Shown one piece after another: positions 1 to 9,061 of a DNA stretch of 64,000 nt. This DNA comes from an uncultured Pelagibacteraceae bacterium. Its GTDB lineage: Bacteria > Pseudomonadota > Alphaproteobacteria > Pelagibacterales > Pelagibacteraceae. Under the pieces are notes generated by a model. That model had not been told where the DNA came from, did no database searches, and saw only the letters and a list, made by a program, of their open reading frames with translations. The position numbers and the translations under genes were made by a program. The stretch is taken from assembly GCA_902598735.1 (NCBI GenBank), contig CACKCM010000006.1:1-64000 (forward strand). The letters run 5' to 3'. Each line of letters begins with the position of its first letter. Within the stretch, counting starts at the first letter, position 1.

Positions 1-1002
1 TAAATATAATAAATTACTATCATTGCCTCCCCCTGTTAAACCAATTTCAGTTTGTGCAGCCTCACCGGGACCATTTACTACACAGCCTATTACTGAGAGA
101 TTAATTGGAGTTTTAATGTGAGATAATTTTTTTTCTAATTTTTTAACTGTCTCAATAACTGGAAAAGCCTGTCTAGCACATGATGGACAAGAAATAATAT
201 TTACTCCTCTCGATCTTATCCCTATAGATTTTAGTATTTCGAAACCTGCTTTTACTTCATCTACTGGATCTGAGGACAGTGAAACTCTTATTGTATCACC
301 AATACCTTCCATTAATAATTGTCCTATACCTATTGAAGATTTAATACTTCCAGTAAATAATCCTCCAGCTTCTGTAACACCAAGATGAAGAGGATAATCA
401 CAAGTTTTTGATAATTCTTTGTATGCTTTTACAGTCAAGAATATATCTGAGGATTTAACACTTATCTTAAAATTGAAAAAATCGTTGTCTTCTAACAATT
501 TAATATTATTTTTAGCACTTTCAACTAATGCTTCTGGACATGGCTCTTTATATTTCTCTAATAAAATTTTACTTAGTGACCCTGCATTTACTCCAATTCT
601 TATAGAGCAATTATTATCTTTTGCAGCTTTAACTACTTCTAAAACTTTCTCTTTAGATCCAATATTGCCTGGATTAATTCTTAAACAACTTGCTCCCATT
701 TTGGCTGCTTCAATTGCTCTTTTGTAATGGAAATGTATATCAGCAACTATTGGAACGTTTATTTCTTTAATAATTTCCCTTAACGATTTTGTAGAGTCTT
801 GATCGGGACAAGAAACTCTAACTATATCAGCTCCAGCCTCTTCTAAGGATAGAATTTGCTTTATTGTAGCTTTTATGTCTGTAGTCAAAGTATTAGTCAT
901 AGATTGCACGCTAATAAAAGATTTTCCTCCTACAGAAATATTTCCAACTTTAATTTCTCTAGTTTTTCTTCTATTAATCACTCTGTGGGGTCTGATTTCC
1001 AT
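1..1002 (-). CDS. ispG: 4-hydroxy-3-methylbut-2-enyl diphosphate synthase, C-terminus cut by window edge
   Basis: IspG (GcpE) makes HMBPP from methylerythritol cyclodiphosphate in the cytoplasmic MEP isoprenoid pathway, using a 4Fe-4S cluster. The 334 visible residues start [12 protein letters not shown], run through a TIM-barrel part that includes the stretch SVQSMTNT, and end in the reductase-like part with the cluster motif SCPSCARQ and NGPGEA. The family is about 370 residues, so roughly 40 C-terminal residues lie outside the window. The ATG at 1002-1000 follows the lysC stop codon by one base, so ispG is probably co-transcribed with lysC. Seen: frame and motifs. Function is inferred from the family and is secure. 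Confidence 0.96.
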   Translation of the reverse strand, partial: MEIRPHRVINRRKTREIKVGNISVGGKSFISVQSMTNTLTTDIKATIKQILSLEEAGADIVRVSCPDQDSTKSLREIIKEINVPIVADIHFHYKRAIEAAKMGASCLRINPGNIGSKEKVLEVVKAAKDNNCSIRIGVNAGSLSKILLEKYKEPCPEALVESAKNNIKLLEDNDFFNFKISVKSSDIFLTVKAYKELSKTCDYPLHLGVTEAGGLFTGSIKSSIGIGQLLMEGIGDTIRVSLSSDPVDEVKAGFEILKSIGIRSRGVNIISCPSCARQAFPVIETVKKLEKKLSHIKTPINLSVIGCVVNGPGEAAQTEIGLTGGGNDSNLLYL

Positions 1003-1003
1003 C

Positions 1004-2212
1004 TTAATCTAAATCGAAAATTGTATGTAATTTTTTTACTGCATTCAAAGTATTTTCTTCATTAATTATCACAGATAATTTTATTTCAGATGTAGAAATA
1101 GCCAATATATTTATTTTTTCATCTGCAAGTCCTTTAAACATTTTAAAAGTAATTCCTGGTGTAGAAACCATTCCAGCGCCAACTATTGATACTTTTGAAA
1201 CTTTATCAGTATAGCTTAAATCTTTATAAACAATATTTTTGTTATTTTCTAATATATCTTTAGTTTTGATTACTTCATCTCTTTTAATCGTAAAAGTAAT
1301 ATCTGTAGTCTTATTATCAGATGATATATTTTGAATAACCATATCAACGTTTATCTGCTCTCTATACAAAGGCTCAAATATTTTAGCTGCAACTCCTGGC
1401 TTATCTTCAACTCCAGTCAAAGTAATTTTTGCATCGTCTTTAGAATATGCAACTCCAGTGACACTTTTAGTGTAATCAATACTTTCTTGATCAAATATCT
1501 TTGTGCCTTTTCTGTCTGTGAATGTTGATTTAACCTCTAGTGGAATATTGTACATCATTGCAGTTTGAACTGCAGAAGATTGCATAACTTTAGCTCCCAC
1601 AGAGGACAGCTCGAGCATTTCGTCATAAGATATTTTATCAATCTTTTTTGCAACAGGTATTTTATTAGGATCTGATGAATAAACGCCATCAACATCTGTA
1701 TAAATTTCACAAGAATCAGCTTGAAATATTTTAGCGAATGCTACCGCAGTTGCATCTGAACCGCCTCGGCCTATTGTTGTTATATCTCCATTCTCTGAAA
1801 TTCCTTGAAACCCAGGCACTATAGCAACTCCATCTTTTATAAATTCATTAATTTTTCCCACGTTAACATTAATAATTCTAGCATTAGAATGCTCTCCGTC
1901 AGTTAATATTGGGATTTGCCAGTTTAACCAAGATTTCGCATTTAAATTAAGATTAATTAAAGCACCAGCAAGTAAGGCACACGCCACCTGTTCTCCTGAT
2001 GATAAAAGCACGTCAAATTCTCTTTTATTAAAATTTTTAGAAATGCTTTTTGAGAGCTTAATAAGTTCATTAGTTTGACCAGACATCGCTGATACTACAG
2101 CAATTATCTTATTACCTAATTCATGCTCTTTTTTGATAATATTTGCCACATGTTGGATCCTTTCTATACTACCAACAGATGTACCTCCGAATTTTAATAC
2201 TTTTTTAACCAT
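1004..2212 (-). CDS. lysC: aspartate kinase
   Basis: Aspartokinase phosphorylates L-aspartate, the first step towards lysine/DAP, threonine and methionine. The 402-residue protein has the N-terminal kinase motif KFGGTS (residues 7-12), the SSGEQ segment (71-75), TTIGRGGSD (145-153) and [12 protein letters not shown] (171-182). Two ACT regulatory domains fill about residues 265-402, so feedback inhibition is expected from family knowledge. The length fits a monofunctional enzyme without a homoserine dehydrogenase fusion. It is divergent from ubiG across 61 bases and lies one base upstream of ispG. dapD and dapE of the same pathway are elsewhere in this window. Confidence 0.97.
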   Translation of the reverse strand: MVKKVLKFGGTSVGSIERIQHVANIIKKEHELGNKIIAVVSAMSGQTNELIKLSKSISKNFNKREFDVLLSSGEQVACALLAGALINLNLNAKSWLNWQIPILTDGEHSNARIINVNVGKINEFIKDGVAIVPGFQGISENGDITTIGRGGSDATAVAFAKIFQADSCEIYTDVDGVYSSDPNKIPVAKKIDKISYDEMLELSSVGAKVMQSSAVQTAMMYNIPLEVKSTFTDRKGTKIFDQESIDYTKSVTGVAYSKDDAKITLTGVEDKPGVAAKIFEPLYREQINVDMVIQNISSDNKTTDITFTIKRDEVIKTKDILENNKNIVYKDLSYTDKVSKVSIVGAGMVSTPGITFKMFKGLADEKINILAISTSEIKLSVIINEENTLNAVKKLHTIFDLD

Positions 2213-2273
2213 TTTAGAATTTAATATAATTTTAAAAGATTTTAATATAATTTATATAAAAAATAATTATTTA
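2213..2273. promoter_or_regulatory. lysC/ubiG divergent promoter region
   Basis: This 61-base, almost purely A+T gap separates two divergent genes and must hold both promoters unless transcription comes from inside a gene. It contains a direct repeat of TTTAATATAATTT at about 2220-2232 and 2241-2253, each copy carrying a TATAAT hexamer on the plus strand. No clear -35 elements accompany them, so the exact promoters are uncertain. Confidence 0.35.
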
Positions 2274-2999
2274 ATGACTACTATAAATAAAGAAGAAATT
2301 CAAAAGTTTTCAAACCTTGCAGAAGAATGGTGGGATGTTAAAGGTAAATTTAAACCTTTACATATGTTTAATCCTATAAGAATTGAATATATATTAGAAA
2401 AATTAAAAAAACATTTTGATCTTGATAGGAATAAGAACAATTTTTTAAGTGAAATCAAAATATTAGATATTGGTTGTGGAGGAGGTTTAATTAGTGAACC
2501 TATGGCTAGGTTAGGGGCCAATGTTACAGGAATTGATGCATCTGCTAAGAATATTAAAGTTGCTAAAATCCACGCAAAAAAAAATAATCTAAATATTCGT
2601 TATTTAAATAAATCTCCAGAGCAAATGGACGTAAGTGAAAAATTTGATGTAATTTTAAATTTAGAAATTGTAGAACATGTAGAGGATGTTAATCTTTATT
2701 TAAAATATTGTTGTAAATTACTAAAAAAAAATGGATTAATGTTTACAGCAACTATAAACCGCACTTTTACATCTTATGTTAAAGCGATAATTGGCGCAGA
2801 GTATGTTTTAAGATGGTTACCTGTAGGAACACATGATTGGAATAAATTTATAAAACCAGAAGAACTTGAATTAAAGATTTCCAATACAAAATTAAAAAAT
2901 ATTGAGGTAAAAGGTATGAAATTCAATCCAATCACTAGCAAATGGAAAAGATCTGACGATTTGTCTGTGAATTATATTATCTGTAGCTTGAAAAACTAA
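2274..2999 (+). CDS. ubiG: ubiquinone biosynthesis O-methyltransferase
   Basis: UbiG carries out both SAM-dependent O-methylations of the ubiquinone ring. The frame stays open upstream to 2133, but that extension lies antisense to lysC. The ATG at 2274 gives 241 residues beginning MTTINKEEIQKFSNLAEEWW, which matches the usual UbiG N-terminus. SAM motif I, LDIGCGGG, is at residues 64-71, and the downstream NLEIVEHVEDV and RWLPVGTHDWNKFI segments are typical of UbiG. Its 3' end overlaps the convergent DUF1178 gene by four bases. The start choice rests on family alignment, since no Shine-Dalgarno sequence is visible. Confidence 0.94.
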   Translation: MTTINKEEIQKFSNLAEEWWDVKGKFKPLHMFNPIRIEYILEKLKKHFDLDRNKNNFLSEIKILDIGCGGGLISEPMARLGANVTGIDASAKNIKVAKIHAKKNNLNIRYLNKSPEQMDVSEKFDVILNLEIVEHVEDVNLYLKYCCKLLKKNGLMFTATINRTFTSYVKAIIGAEYVLRWLPVGTHDWNKFIKPEELELKISNTKLKNIEVKGMKFNPITSKWKRSDDLSVNYIICSLKN

Positions 3000-3406
3000 T
3001 TATCTTTGATCCAAGGCACACTGATTAAATCTATACCTTCCTCAGCCAGCTCTTTTCTTTCTTTAGCTGTTGTGCTGCCATAAATTGTCTTTTTACTTTT
3101 CTTATCATAATAAATTTCTCTCACTTTATTACTAAAATTATCTCCAACATATTCAAAGTTTTTTTCAATGTATCTTCTTAATTTAATTAACTCATCTCTT
3201 TTGCTCTTGAGATTATTTTTTAAATCATTTTTATCATCCTTTATCATAGAAACCATTGGAGCCATTATAGATTTGCTAATTTTTTTAGAATTACAATAAA
3301 TACATTCAAGTAATTTTTTTTTATCCAAGTTTTCGAATTCGTCAGAGTCTGCAAACCAACTTTCAAATTCATGATTTCTATGGCACTTTAAATTATATTT
3401 AATCAT
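2996..3406 (-). CDS. DUF1178 family protein
   Basis: A 136-residue protein of the DUF1178 family, which is common in Alphaproteobacteria and has no assigned function. It begins MIKYNLKCHRNHEFESWF and has Cys8, His12 and a Cys35-x2-Cys38 pair, which together look like a small zinc-ribbon site. A charged central helix (about residues 55-90) and a short C-terminal segment ending EEGIDLISVPW follow. The gene begins two bases after argJ ends on the same strand, so the two are probably one transcript. Zinc binding is inferred from the Cys/His spacing only. Confidence 0.85.
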   Translation of the reverse strand: MIKYNLKCHRNHEFESWFADSDEFENLDKKKLLECIYCNSKKISKSIMAPMVSMIKDDKNDLKNNLKSKRDELIKLRRYIEKNFEYVGDNFSNKVREIYYDKKSKKTIYGSTTAKERKELAEEGIDLISVPWIKDN

Positions 3407-3408
3407 TT

Positions 3409-4713
3409 TTAATTTCTGTAATCTGCGTTTATATCGATATAATCATGAGTAAAGTCACAAGTATAACATTTGAATGCGTCATTTCCGAGCTTTAAATTTA
3501 TTTCAAATTCTATTGAATCCCATTGCATATATTCTTTTAGTTTTTTCTCATCATAATTATCAGATATTTTTCCATTTTCTGCTACGATAAAATTTCCTAT
3601 TTTCACTTTTAATTTTTTTACATCTACAGGCTCTCCTGATTTTCCGATGCCCATAACAATTCTACCCCAATTGGGATCTTCGCCAGCAACAGCTGTTTTA
3701 ATTAGAGGCGAATTAGCAATTGAAAAAGCAATTTTTTTAGCACTACCTAAAGATTTTGCATTTATAACATTTACAGTAAGAAATTTTTTTGCACCTTCTC
3801 CATCAACTACTACTTGTTTAGCTAAATTTAAACATAATTTTTTCAATGCTAACTCAAACTTTTGAATTATTTTATCGTTAAGTGTTAAGTTTTGACCAAG
3901 TTTTAAAGTCCTAGTAGAAAAAATTGAAACCATGTCATTTGTTGATTGGTCACTATCAACTGTTATGGCATTAAAAGAATTAGCTACAGATCTTTTTAAA
4001 AGAGTTTTTAATAAGTTTGAATTTATATCAGCATTAGTAAATATAAAAGATAACATTGTTGCTAGGTTAGGAGCGATCATTCCAGAGCCTTTGGCTATAC
4101 CACAAATTCTGATTAGTTCATCTCCAACTATTAATTCTTCATATGCAACTTTCGGTTTTGTATCAGTTGTCATTATTGCTGATGCAATTTTCAGCCAATA
4201 CATTTTATTTTGCTCCTTTCTTAGTTTATCTACTAATTCAGGCAATCTATCCTTAATTTTTTCTACTGGATACTCTTCACCAATCACACCAGTAGAAGCA
4301 AAAATCAAATCTTTAATTTTTACCGTCTCGCTTGTTCCTTTTTGAGATTTGGACTCTTTAATTGTCAAAATTCTGGATAAATTTTTTGCCAAAATATCAA
4401 TACTTTCTTTACCTTGTTTGCCAGTGAAGGTATTAGCGTTTTTTGTATTAATTAATAAACCTTTTATAATTTTTTTATGTGAATTGTTGTTCCAGGGTAT
4501 AAATTCTGAGGTTACAGTGCTTGAGGTGGTTAGTGTTGCGTAATTCGCACCTTTGCTAAAATAAAATAATGCTAAATCATCTCTTCCATCACCATACAAA
4601 TCAGCTGAAATAGAAGACATTTCTAGCCCATCTATTTGTTTTAAAGATTGAAACTCACCCATTTTTGATAATTTTGAATTATCTTTGAGAAAGTTTTTGA
4701 TGTTTATTGTCAT
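3409..4713 (-). CDS. argJ: bifunctional glutamate N-acetyltransferase / amino-acid acetyltransferase
   Basis: ArgJ transfers the acetyl group from N-acetylornithine to glutamate, recycling it in arginine synthesis. The 434-residue precursor carries the self-cleavage motif ATML with Thr219 as the expected nucleophile and first residue of the beta chain, after KGSGMIAPNL. The oxyanion-hole segment STGVIGE is at residues 140-146. Intact ArgJ is an Ntn-type enzyme cut into alpha and beta chains. argB, another arginine gene, is at 18045, so the pathway is dispersed. It is divergent from secA across 44 bases. Confidence 0.96.
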   Translation of the reverse strand: MTINIKNFLKDNSKLSKMGEFQSLKQIDGLEMSSISADLYGDGRDDLALFYFSKGANYATLTTSSTVTSEFIPWNNNSHKKIIKGLLINTKNANTFTGKQGKESIDILAKNLSRILTIKESKSQKGTSETVKIKDLIFASTGVIGEEYPVEKIKDRLPELVDKLRKEQNKMYWLKIASAIMTTDTKPKVAYEELIVGDELIRICGIAKGSGMIAPNLATMLSFIFTNADINSNLLKTLLKRSVANSFNAITVDSDQSTNDMVSIFSTRTLKLGQNLTLNDKIIQKFELALKKLCLNLAKQVVVDGEGAKKFLTVNVINAKSLGSAKKIAFSIANSPLIKTAVAGEDPNWGRIVMGIGKSGEPVDVKKLKVKIGNFIVAENGKISDNYDEKKLKEYMQWDSIEFEINLKLGNDAFKCYTCDFTHDYIDINADYRN

Positions 4714-4757
4714 AATTACTATTTAATTTAAATTATAAATACATATATAGATGTATT

Positions 4758-7319
4758 ATGAATTTATTTACAAGAGCATTTAGTAAAATATTTAAAAGCT
4801 CCAATCAACAAGAATTAGATCAAATTCAAAATCTTATTTTAGCAATAAATAATAAAGAAAGTGAAATTAAGTCATATAAAGAAAGTGATTTTAAAGAAAA
4901 AACAGCAAAGTTTAAAAAAATGGCTCAAAATGGTTCCATTAAGTTAGATGAAATACTTCCAGAAAGTTTTGCCCTGGTAAGAGAAGCAGCAAAAAGAACT
5001 TTAGGTGAAAGGCATTATGATGTTCAATTAGCCGGTGGAATTATTCTTCACAGTGGTAAAATAGCTGAAATGAAAACTGGAGAAGGAAAAACACTGGTAT
5101 CAACTTTGCCGGCATACTTAAACTGTCTCACAGGTAATGGAGTGCACATAGTTACTGTTAATGATTATCTGGCACAAAGAGACTCTAAATGGATGGGTAA
5201 AGTTTTCAATTATCTTGGCGTGTCAACAGGATGTATTACTAACAATTTAGAAGATATTAGTAGAAAGAAAAATTATGCTTGTGACATTACTTATGCAACA
5301 AACAACGAGCTTGGTTTTGACTATTTAAGAGATAATATGAAGTATGAATTAGCAGAAATGGTTCAAAGAAATCACAACTTTTGCATTGTAGATGAAGTAG
5401 ATAGTATTCTCATAGACGAATCCAGGACTCCATTAATTATCTCTGGTCGATTAAGCGATAAAACTTCGCTTTATACGACATCAAATGAATTTATAAAAAA
5501 TTTACAAAAGAATGATTATGAGTTAGATGAAAAAAATAAAAATGTAATTTTAACCGATGCTGGTGTAGACAAAATTGAAAAGTTTGCATTAAGAAAAAAT
5601 ATTTTAAAAAACGATAACTTCTATGATCCAGCAAATTTAGATCTTGTACATCATACTAATCAAGCTTTGAAAGCTAATTTAATTTTTAAAAAAGATACAG
5701 ACTATATTGTTAGAGATGGAAAAGTTCAAATTATTGATGAGTTTACTGGCAGAGTACTAAGTGGAAGAAGGTTCTCAGATGGTTTACATCAAGCGATTGA
5801 GGCAAAAGAAAATGTCAATATAGAAGAGGAAAACCAAACTCTTGCTTCAATCACTTATCAAAACTACTTCAGACTTTACAAAAAATTAGCAGGTATGACA
5901 GGTACTGCAATGACTGAGTCTGAAGAATTTTATGATATCTACAAATTAAAAGTAGTTTCAATACCCACAAATAAAGCTATGTTAAGAACAGACTTTAATG
6001 ATCAAATATTTAGAACGGAAAAAGAAAAATATAACGCTATCATAAAAAAAATTATTGAGTGTAATAGTAAAGACCAACCAGTTTTAGTTGGGACGACTAG
6101 TATTGAAAAGTCAGAAAAAATTTCAAAAATGCTTAATGAGATTAAAATTAAGCATAATGTGTTAAATGCAAAGCAACACGAAAAGGAAGCCCAAATTATA
6201 GCTGAGGCTGGAAAAACTGGCGCTGTCACAATAGCAACTAATATGGCAGGGAGAGGAACAGATATTAAACTTGGTGGAAATAAAGATTTTAATGAAAATG
6301 GTGAACCAAATGATCTCAAGGAATATAAAAAAAATGAGGAGAAAGTAAAAGAATTAGGCGGACTTTATATTATTGGAACGGAGAGACATGAAAGTAGAAG
6401 AATTGATAACCAGCTTCGAGGTCGATCAGGAAGACAAGGTGATCCAGGTGCTACCACTTTTTTTATAAGTTTACAGGATGAATTAATGAGAATTTTCGGC
6501 GGAGACTCTATTGATGGTATGCTAAAAAAACTTGGCCTAAAAGAGAACGAGTCAATTGATCACCCTTGGATTAATAAAGCCATGGAAAGAGCCCAAAAAA
6601 AAGTTGAAACTAGAAATTTTGATATACGTAAAACTTTAATAAAGTTTGATGATGTGATGAATGATCAACGACAAGTAATATTCTCTCAGAGATTAAAAAT
6701 TTTACAAGAAAATAACATTAAAGAAATTCTTAACAATTTTTTTGATGAAATAATAATAAACTTAGAAGAAATATTAAATAATTACAAAAAATCAAATGAT
6801 GAAAAATATTTAATTGAATTAAAGAATATTACAGGTAACTCTTTAAATGATAAGCAGCTTCTTGAACTTACTTCAAAAGATAAGGATGCTTTTAATAAAG
6901 AAATGAGAGAATTATTTAAAAAAAAACAAAATTATAGGATAGAAATATTAGGTGAAAAAGAAAATAATATTCTCGAAAAAAAAATTTTTCTTCAAATCAT
7001 AGATTTTTCTTGGAGATCTCATTTACAATATTTAGAACAGTTAAGACAAGTAATAGGATTAAGACAATATGGTCAAAAAGACCCTTTGTCTGAATTTAAA
7101 AAAGAGGCTTTTTTCCTTTTTGAGGGATTATTAATCAAAATTAAAAATGACGTGATTAAACTTTTATTAAATTTAAACATTGTAGTTTCTCCTCAAGAAG
7201 AGAATTCAGAAAAACAAACAAATAATAGAGATGCAGACAATTTTAAGAAAGTTGGAAGAAATGATAGATGTCCTTGTGGATCTGGAAAAAAGTTTAAACA
7301 CTGTCACGGCAACATTTAA
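4758..7319 (+). CDS. secA: preprotein translocase ATPase SecA
   Basis: SecA is the motor ATPase that drives proteins through SecYEG at the inner membrane. The 853-residue protein has Walker A in MKTGEGKT (residues 105-112), the DEVDS box (about 211-215), the preprotein cross-linking domain, the second helicase half with NMAGRGTDIKLGG and LRGRSGRQGDPG, the scaffold/wing region, and a C-terminal SEC-C zinc tail CPCGSGKKFKHCH that binds SecB and lipid in other species. The length is normal for proteobacteria. It is a single-gene unit, with photolyase convergent two bases downstream. Confidence 0.98.
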   Translation: MNLFTRAFSKIFKSSNQQELDQIQNLILAINNKESEIKSYKESDFKEKTAKFKKMAQNGSIKLDEILPESFALVREAAKRTLGERHYDVQLAGGIILHSGKIAEMKTGEGKTLVSTLPAYLNCLTGNGVHIVTVNDYLAQRDSKWMGKVFNYLGVSTGCITNNLEDISRKKNYACDITYATNNELGFDYLRDNMKYELAEMVQRNHNFCIVDEVDSILIDESRTPLIISGRLSDKTSLYTTSNEFIKNLQKNDYELDEKNKNVILTDAGVDKIEKFALRKNILKNDNFYDPANLDLVHHTNQALKANLIFKKDTDYIVRDGKVQIIDEFTGRVLSGRRFSDGLHQAIEAKENVNIEEENQTLASITYQNYFRLYKKLAGMTGTAMTESEEFYDIYKLKVVSIPTNKAMLRTDFNDQIFRTEKEKYNAIIKKIIECNSKDQPVLVGTTSIEKSEKISKMLNEIKIKHNVLNAKQHEKEAQIIAEAGKTGAVTIATNMAGRGTDIKLGGNKDFNENGEPNDLKEYKKNEEKVKELGGLYIIGTERHESRRIDNQLRGRSGRQGDPGATTFFISLQDELMRIFGGDSIDGMLKKLGLKENESIDHPWINKAMERAQKKVETRNFDIRKTLIKFDDVMNDQRQVIFSQRLKILQENNIKEILNNFFDEIIINLEEILNNYKKSNDEKYLIELKNITGNSLNDKQLLELTSKDKDAFNKEMRELFKKKQNYRIEILGEKENNILEKKIFLQIIDFSWRSHLQYLEQLRQVIGLRQYGQKDPLSEFKKEAFFLFEGLLIKIKNDVIKLLLNLNIVVSPQEENSEKQTNNRDADNFKKVGRNDRCPCGSGKKFKHCHGNI

Positions 7320-7321
7320 GA

Positions 7322-8719
7322 TTATATTTTTTTAAAAGCGCTTAATGCTTTTTGTCTAGCTTCTTCATGTATTACGATCGGATAAGGATAGTCGCGACCA
7401 AGTTTTAATAAATTGTTATCATTTAATTCCCATGGTTTATGAATAAATTTTTTTGGAACTTTTTTTAATTCTGGGACCCATTTTTTTACGTACTCTCCAT
7501 TTTTATCAAACTTATCACCTTGTAAAATCGGATTAAAAATTCTGAAATAAGGTGCTGCATCTGCACCAGAACCAGCTACCCATTGCCAACCTGAAACATT
7601 ATTTGCCTGATTGTAATCTAGTAAACAATTTTTAAAATATTTCTCACCTTCAGTCCAGTTGATAAGCAAGTGCTTAACTAAAAAAGATCCCACGATCATT
7701 CTCACTCTGTTATGCATCCAGCCGGTAGAGTATAATTCTCGCATACCAGCATCAACAATTGGGTAACCAGTTTTTCCTTTTTTCCAAGCATTTAAAAACT
7801 TTAAATTTTTTTCCCAAGGAAAATCATCAAATTTTTTTGAATAATTTTTATTACACATGTAAGGAAAATAATTTATTAAAGAGTGATTGAATTCTCTCCA
7901 CCCTATCTCTGCTAAAAATTTACTCACAGAAATATTCTTTAATTTTGAGCACTCTTCCCAGATAGTTTCAACATGTATTTGTCCATGTTTTATGTAAGGT
8001 GATAATTTAGACGTTCCAATAGTATTTGGGAAATTTCTATTGACTGAATAATTGTTCACCCTACTATTTAAAAAATTTTTTAATTCTCTTAACGCGCTTT
8101 CCTCACTTGGATCCCAAAATTTTTCAAATTTTTTAAACCAATTTTTATATGGATATATTTCACTCTCATTAATTATATTTTTAAAATATTTTATCTTTTT
8201 AGCACATTTTGAGATTTTTTTTTCTTTTGGTGGAATTTTCTCTGAATAAAATTTTTCTGCTGTTCTCCAAAAAGGTGTGAATACTTTAAAAGGTGTTCCA
8301 TCTGCTTTTTTAATTTCTCCAAATTCATTTAAAATATTTCCTTTAAAAATTTTAAATTCAATATTTTTACTATTAAATTTTTTCGTTAAATATTCATCAA
8401 ATTTAATATAACTAGGTTCATATATTCTATTCCAATAAATTGAAAAATTTTTTTTATCAAAAAGCTTTTCAAAAAAAATCTTATAAGTTTCAGATCGAAT
8501 TATTTCTAAATTTATATTATATAAGTCTAATTTACTTCTAAATTGTTTTAAAGATTTGCTTACCCACCATTTTTGCGCTTCTTGTTCAAGGAATTTTTTT
8601 TCTTTATAAAGAAAAAAAACAACTACTTGTTCGTGTTTGCTAACTGCCTCTAATAATGCAGTATTTTTATTAATTCTAAAATCATCCCTTAACCAAACTA
8701 AGCCAATATTTTTAATCAT
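7322..8719 (-). CDS. phrB: deoxyribodipyrimidine photo-lyase
   Basis: A DNA photolyase that uses blue light and FADH- to reverse pyrimidine dimers, useful in sunlit surface water. From the ATG at 8719 (chosen over 8734, because MIKNIGLVWLRDDFR matches the family start) it has 465 residues: a Rossmann antenna domain, then an all-helical FAD domain with EIGWREFNH, GYPIVDAGMREL (318-329) and GWQWVAGSGADAAPYFRIFN. Trp302, Trp355 and Trp378 fall where the electron-transfer triad of E. coli photolyase (306, 359, 382) lies. It is the last gene of the run hisD, infA, tRNA-Phe, phrB. The class I CPD type is inferred from this similarity; a cryptochrome-like role is less likely. Confidence 0.95.
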   Translation of the reverse strand: MIKNIGLVWLRDDFRINKNTALLEAVSKHEQVVVFFLYKEKKFLEQEAQKWWVSKSLKQFRSKLDLYNINLEIIRSETYKIFFEKLFDKKNFSIYWNRIYEPSYIKFDEYLTKKFNSKNIEFKIFKGNILNEFGEIKKADGTPFKVFTPFWRTAEKFYSEKIPPKEKKISKCAKKIKYFKNIINESEIYPYKNWFKKFEKFWDPSEESALRELKNFLNSRVNNYSVNRNFPNTIGTSKLSPYIKHGQIHVETIWEECSKLKNISVSKFLAEIGWREFNHSLINYFPYMCNKNYSKKFDDFPWEKNLKFLNAWKKGKTGYPIVDAGMRELYSTGWMHNRVRMIVGSFLVKHLLINWTEGEKYFKNCLLDYNQANNVSGWQWVAGSGADAAPYFRIFNPILQGDKFDKNGEYVKKWVPELKKVPKKFIHKPWELNDNNLLKLGRDYPYPIVIHEEARQKALSAFKKI

Positions 8720-8771
8720 AAAAAGTTTTAACAAAAATAATTTTTATTATCGATGTGTATAAATATCCTAG

Positions 8772-8846
8772 TGGTGGCCTTGGTAAGAATCGCACTTACG
8801 ACACATACCTTTTCAGGGTACTGCTCTACTACTGAGCTACAAGGCC
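8772..8846 (-). tRNA. tRNA-Phe (anticodon GAA), CCA encoded
   Basis: The minus strand folds into a 75-base cloverleaf. The acceptor GGCCTTG pairs with CAAGGCC, followed by discriminator A and an encoded CCA. The anticodon stem is GTACC/GGTAT with loop CTGAAAA, giving anticodon GAA, and the variable loop is GTGTC. The D loop is only AGTAGTA (a single G instead of GG), and the T loop is TGCGATT with G where U55 is expected. Its first base is also the last base of the infA stop codon. All stems pair well, so it is more likely functional than a pseudogene. Confidence 0.93.
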
Positions 8847-9061
8847 TAAAATCTAAAAGTTATTCTACCTTTAGTTAAATCATACGGAGTCATCTCAACC
8901 ATAACATTGTCGCCTGCAAGGACTCTTATTCTATTCTTTCTTAATTTTCCAGCTGTGTGTGCTAAAATCTCATGATTGTTCTCTAGTTTTACTCTAAACA
9001 TTGCGTTCGGCAACAATTCTGTTACTTTTCCTTTAAATTCTAATGTTTCTTGTTTAACCAA
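8846..9061 (-). CDS. infA: translation initiation factor IF-1
   Basis: IF-1 binds the 30S A site and helps IF-2 and IF-3 during initiation. The 71-residue single OB-fold protein ([42 protein letters not shown]) aligns over its full length with the usual 72-residue family. The start is TTG at 9061-9059, since no ATG lies near. The hisD stop TAG directly precedes it in the same frame. The stop TAG at 8848-8846 shares its G with the first base of tRNA-Phe. The non-ATG start and the shared stop base are both unusual. Confidence 0.96.
   Translation of the reverse strand: MVKQETLEFKGKVTELLPNAMFRVKLENNHEILAHTAGKLRKNRIRVLAGDNVMVEMTPYDLTKGRITFRF

Noticed and set aside
419-1065. Plus-strand open frames opposite ispG
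   Set aside because: They are shadows of the strongly coding minus strand with no family likeness.
2133-2273. Upstream extension of the ubiG frame
   Set aside because: It runs antisense to the start of lysC and encodes residues unlike any UbiG; the ATG at 2274 matches the family start.
8735-8771. A/T-rich stretch downstream of tRNA-Phe as terminator
   Set aside because: It has only weak A/T pairing and no G+C stem, so it cannot be told from background.
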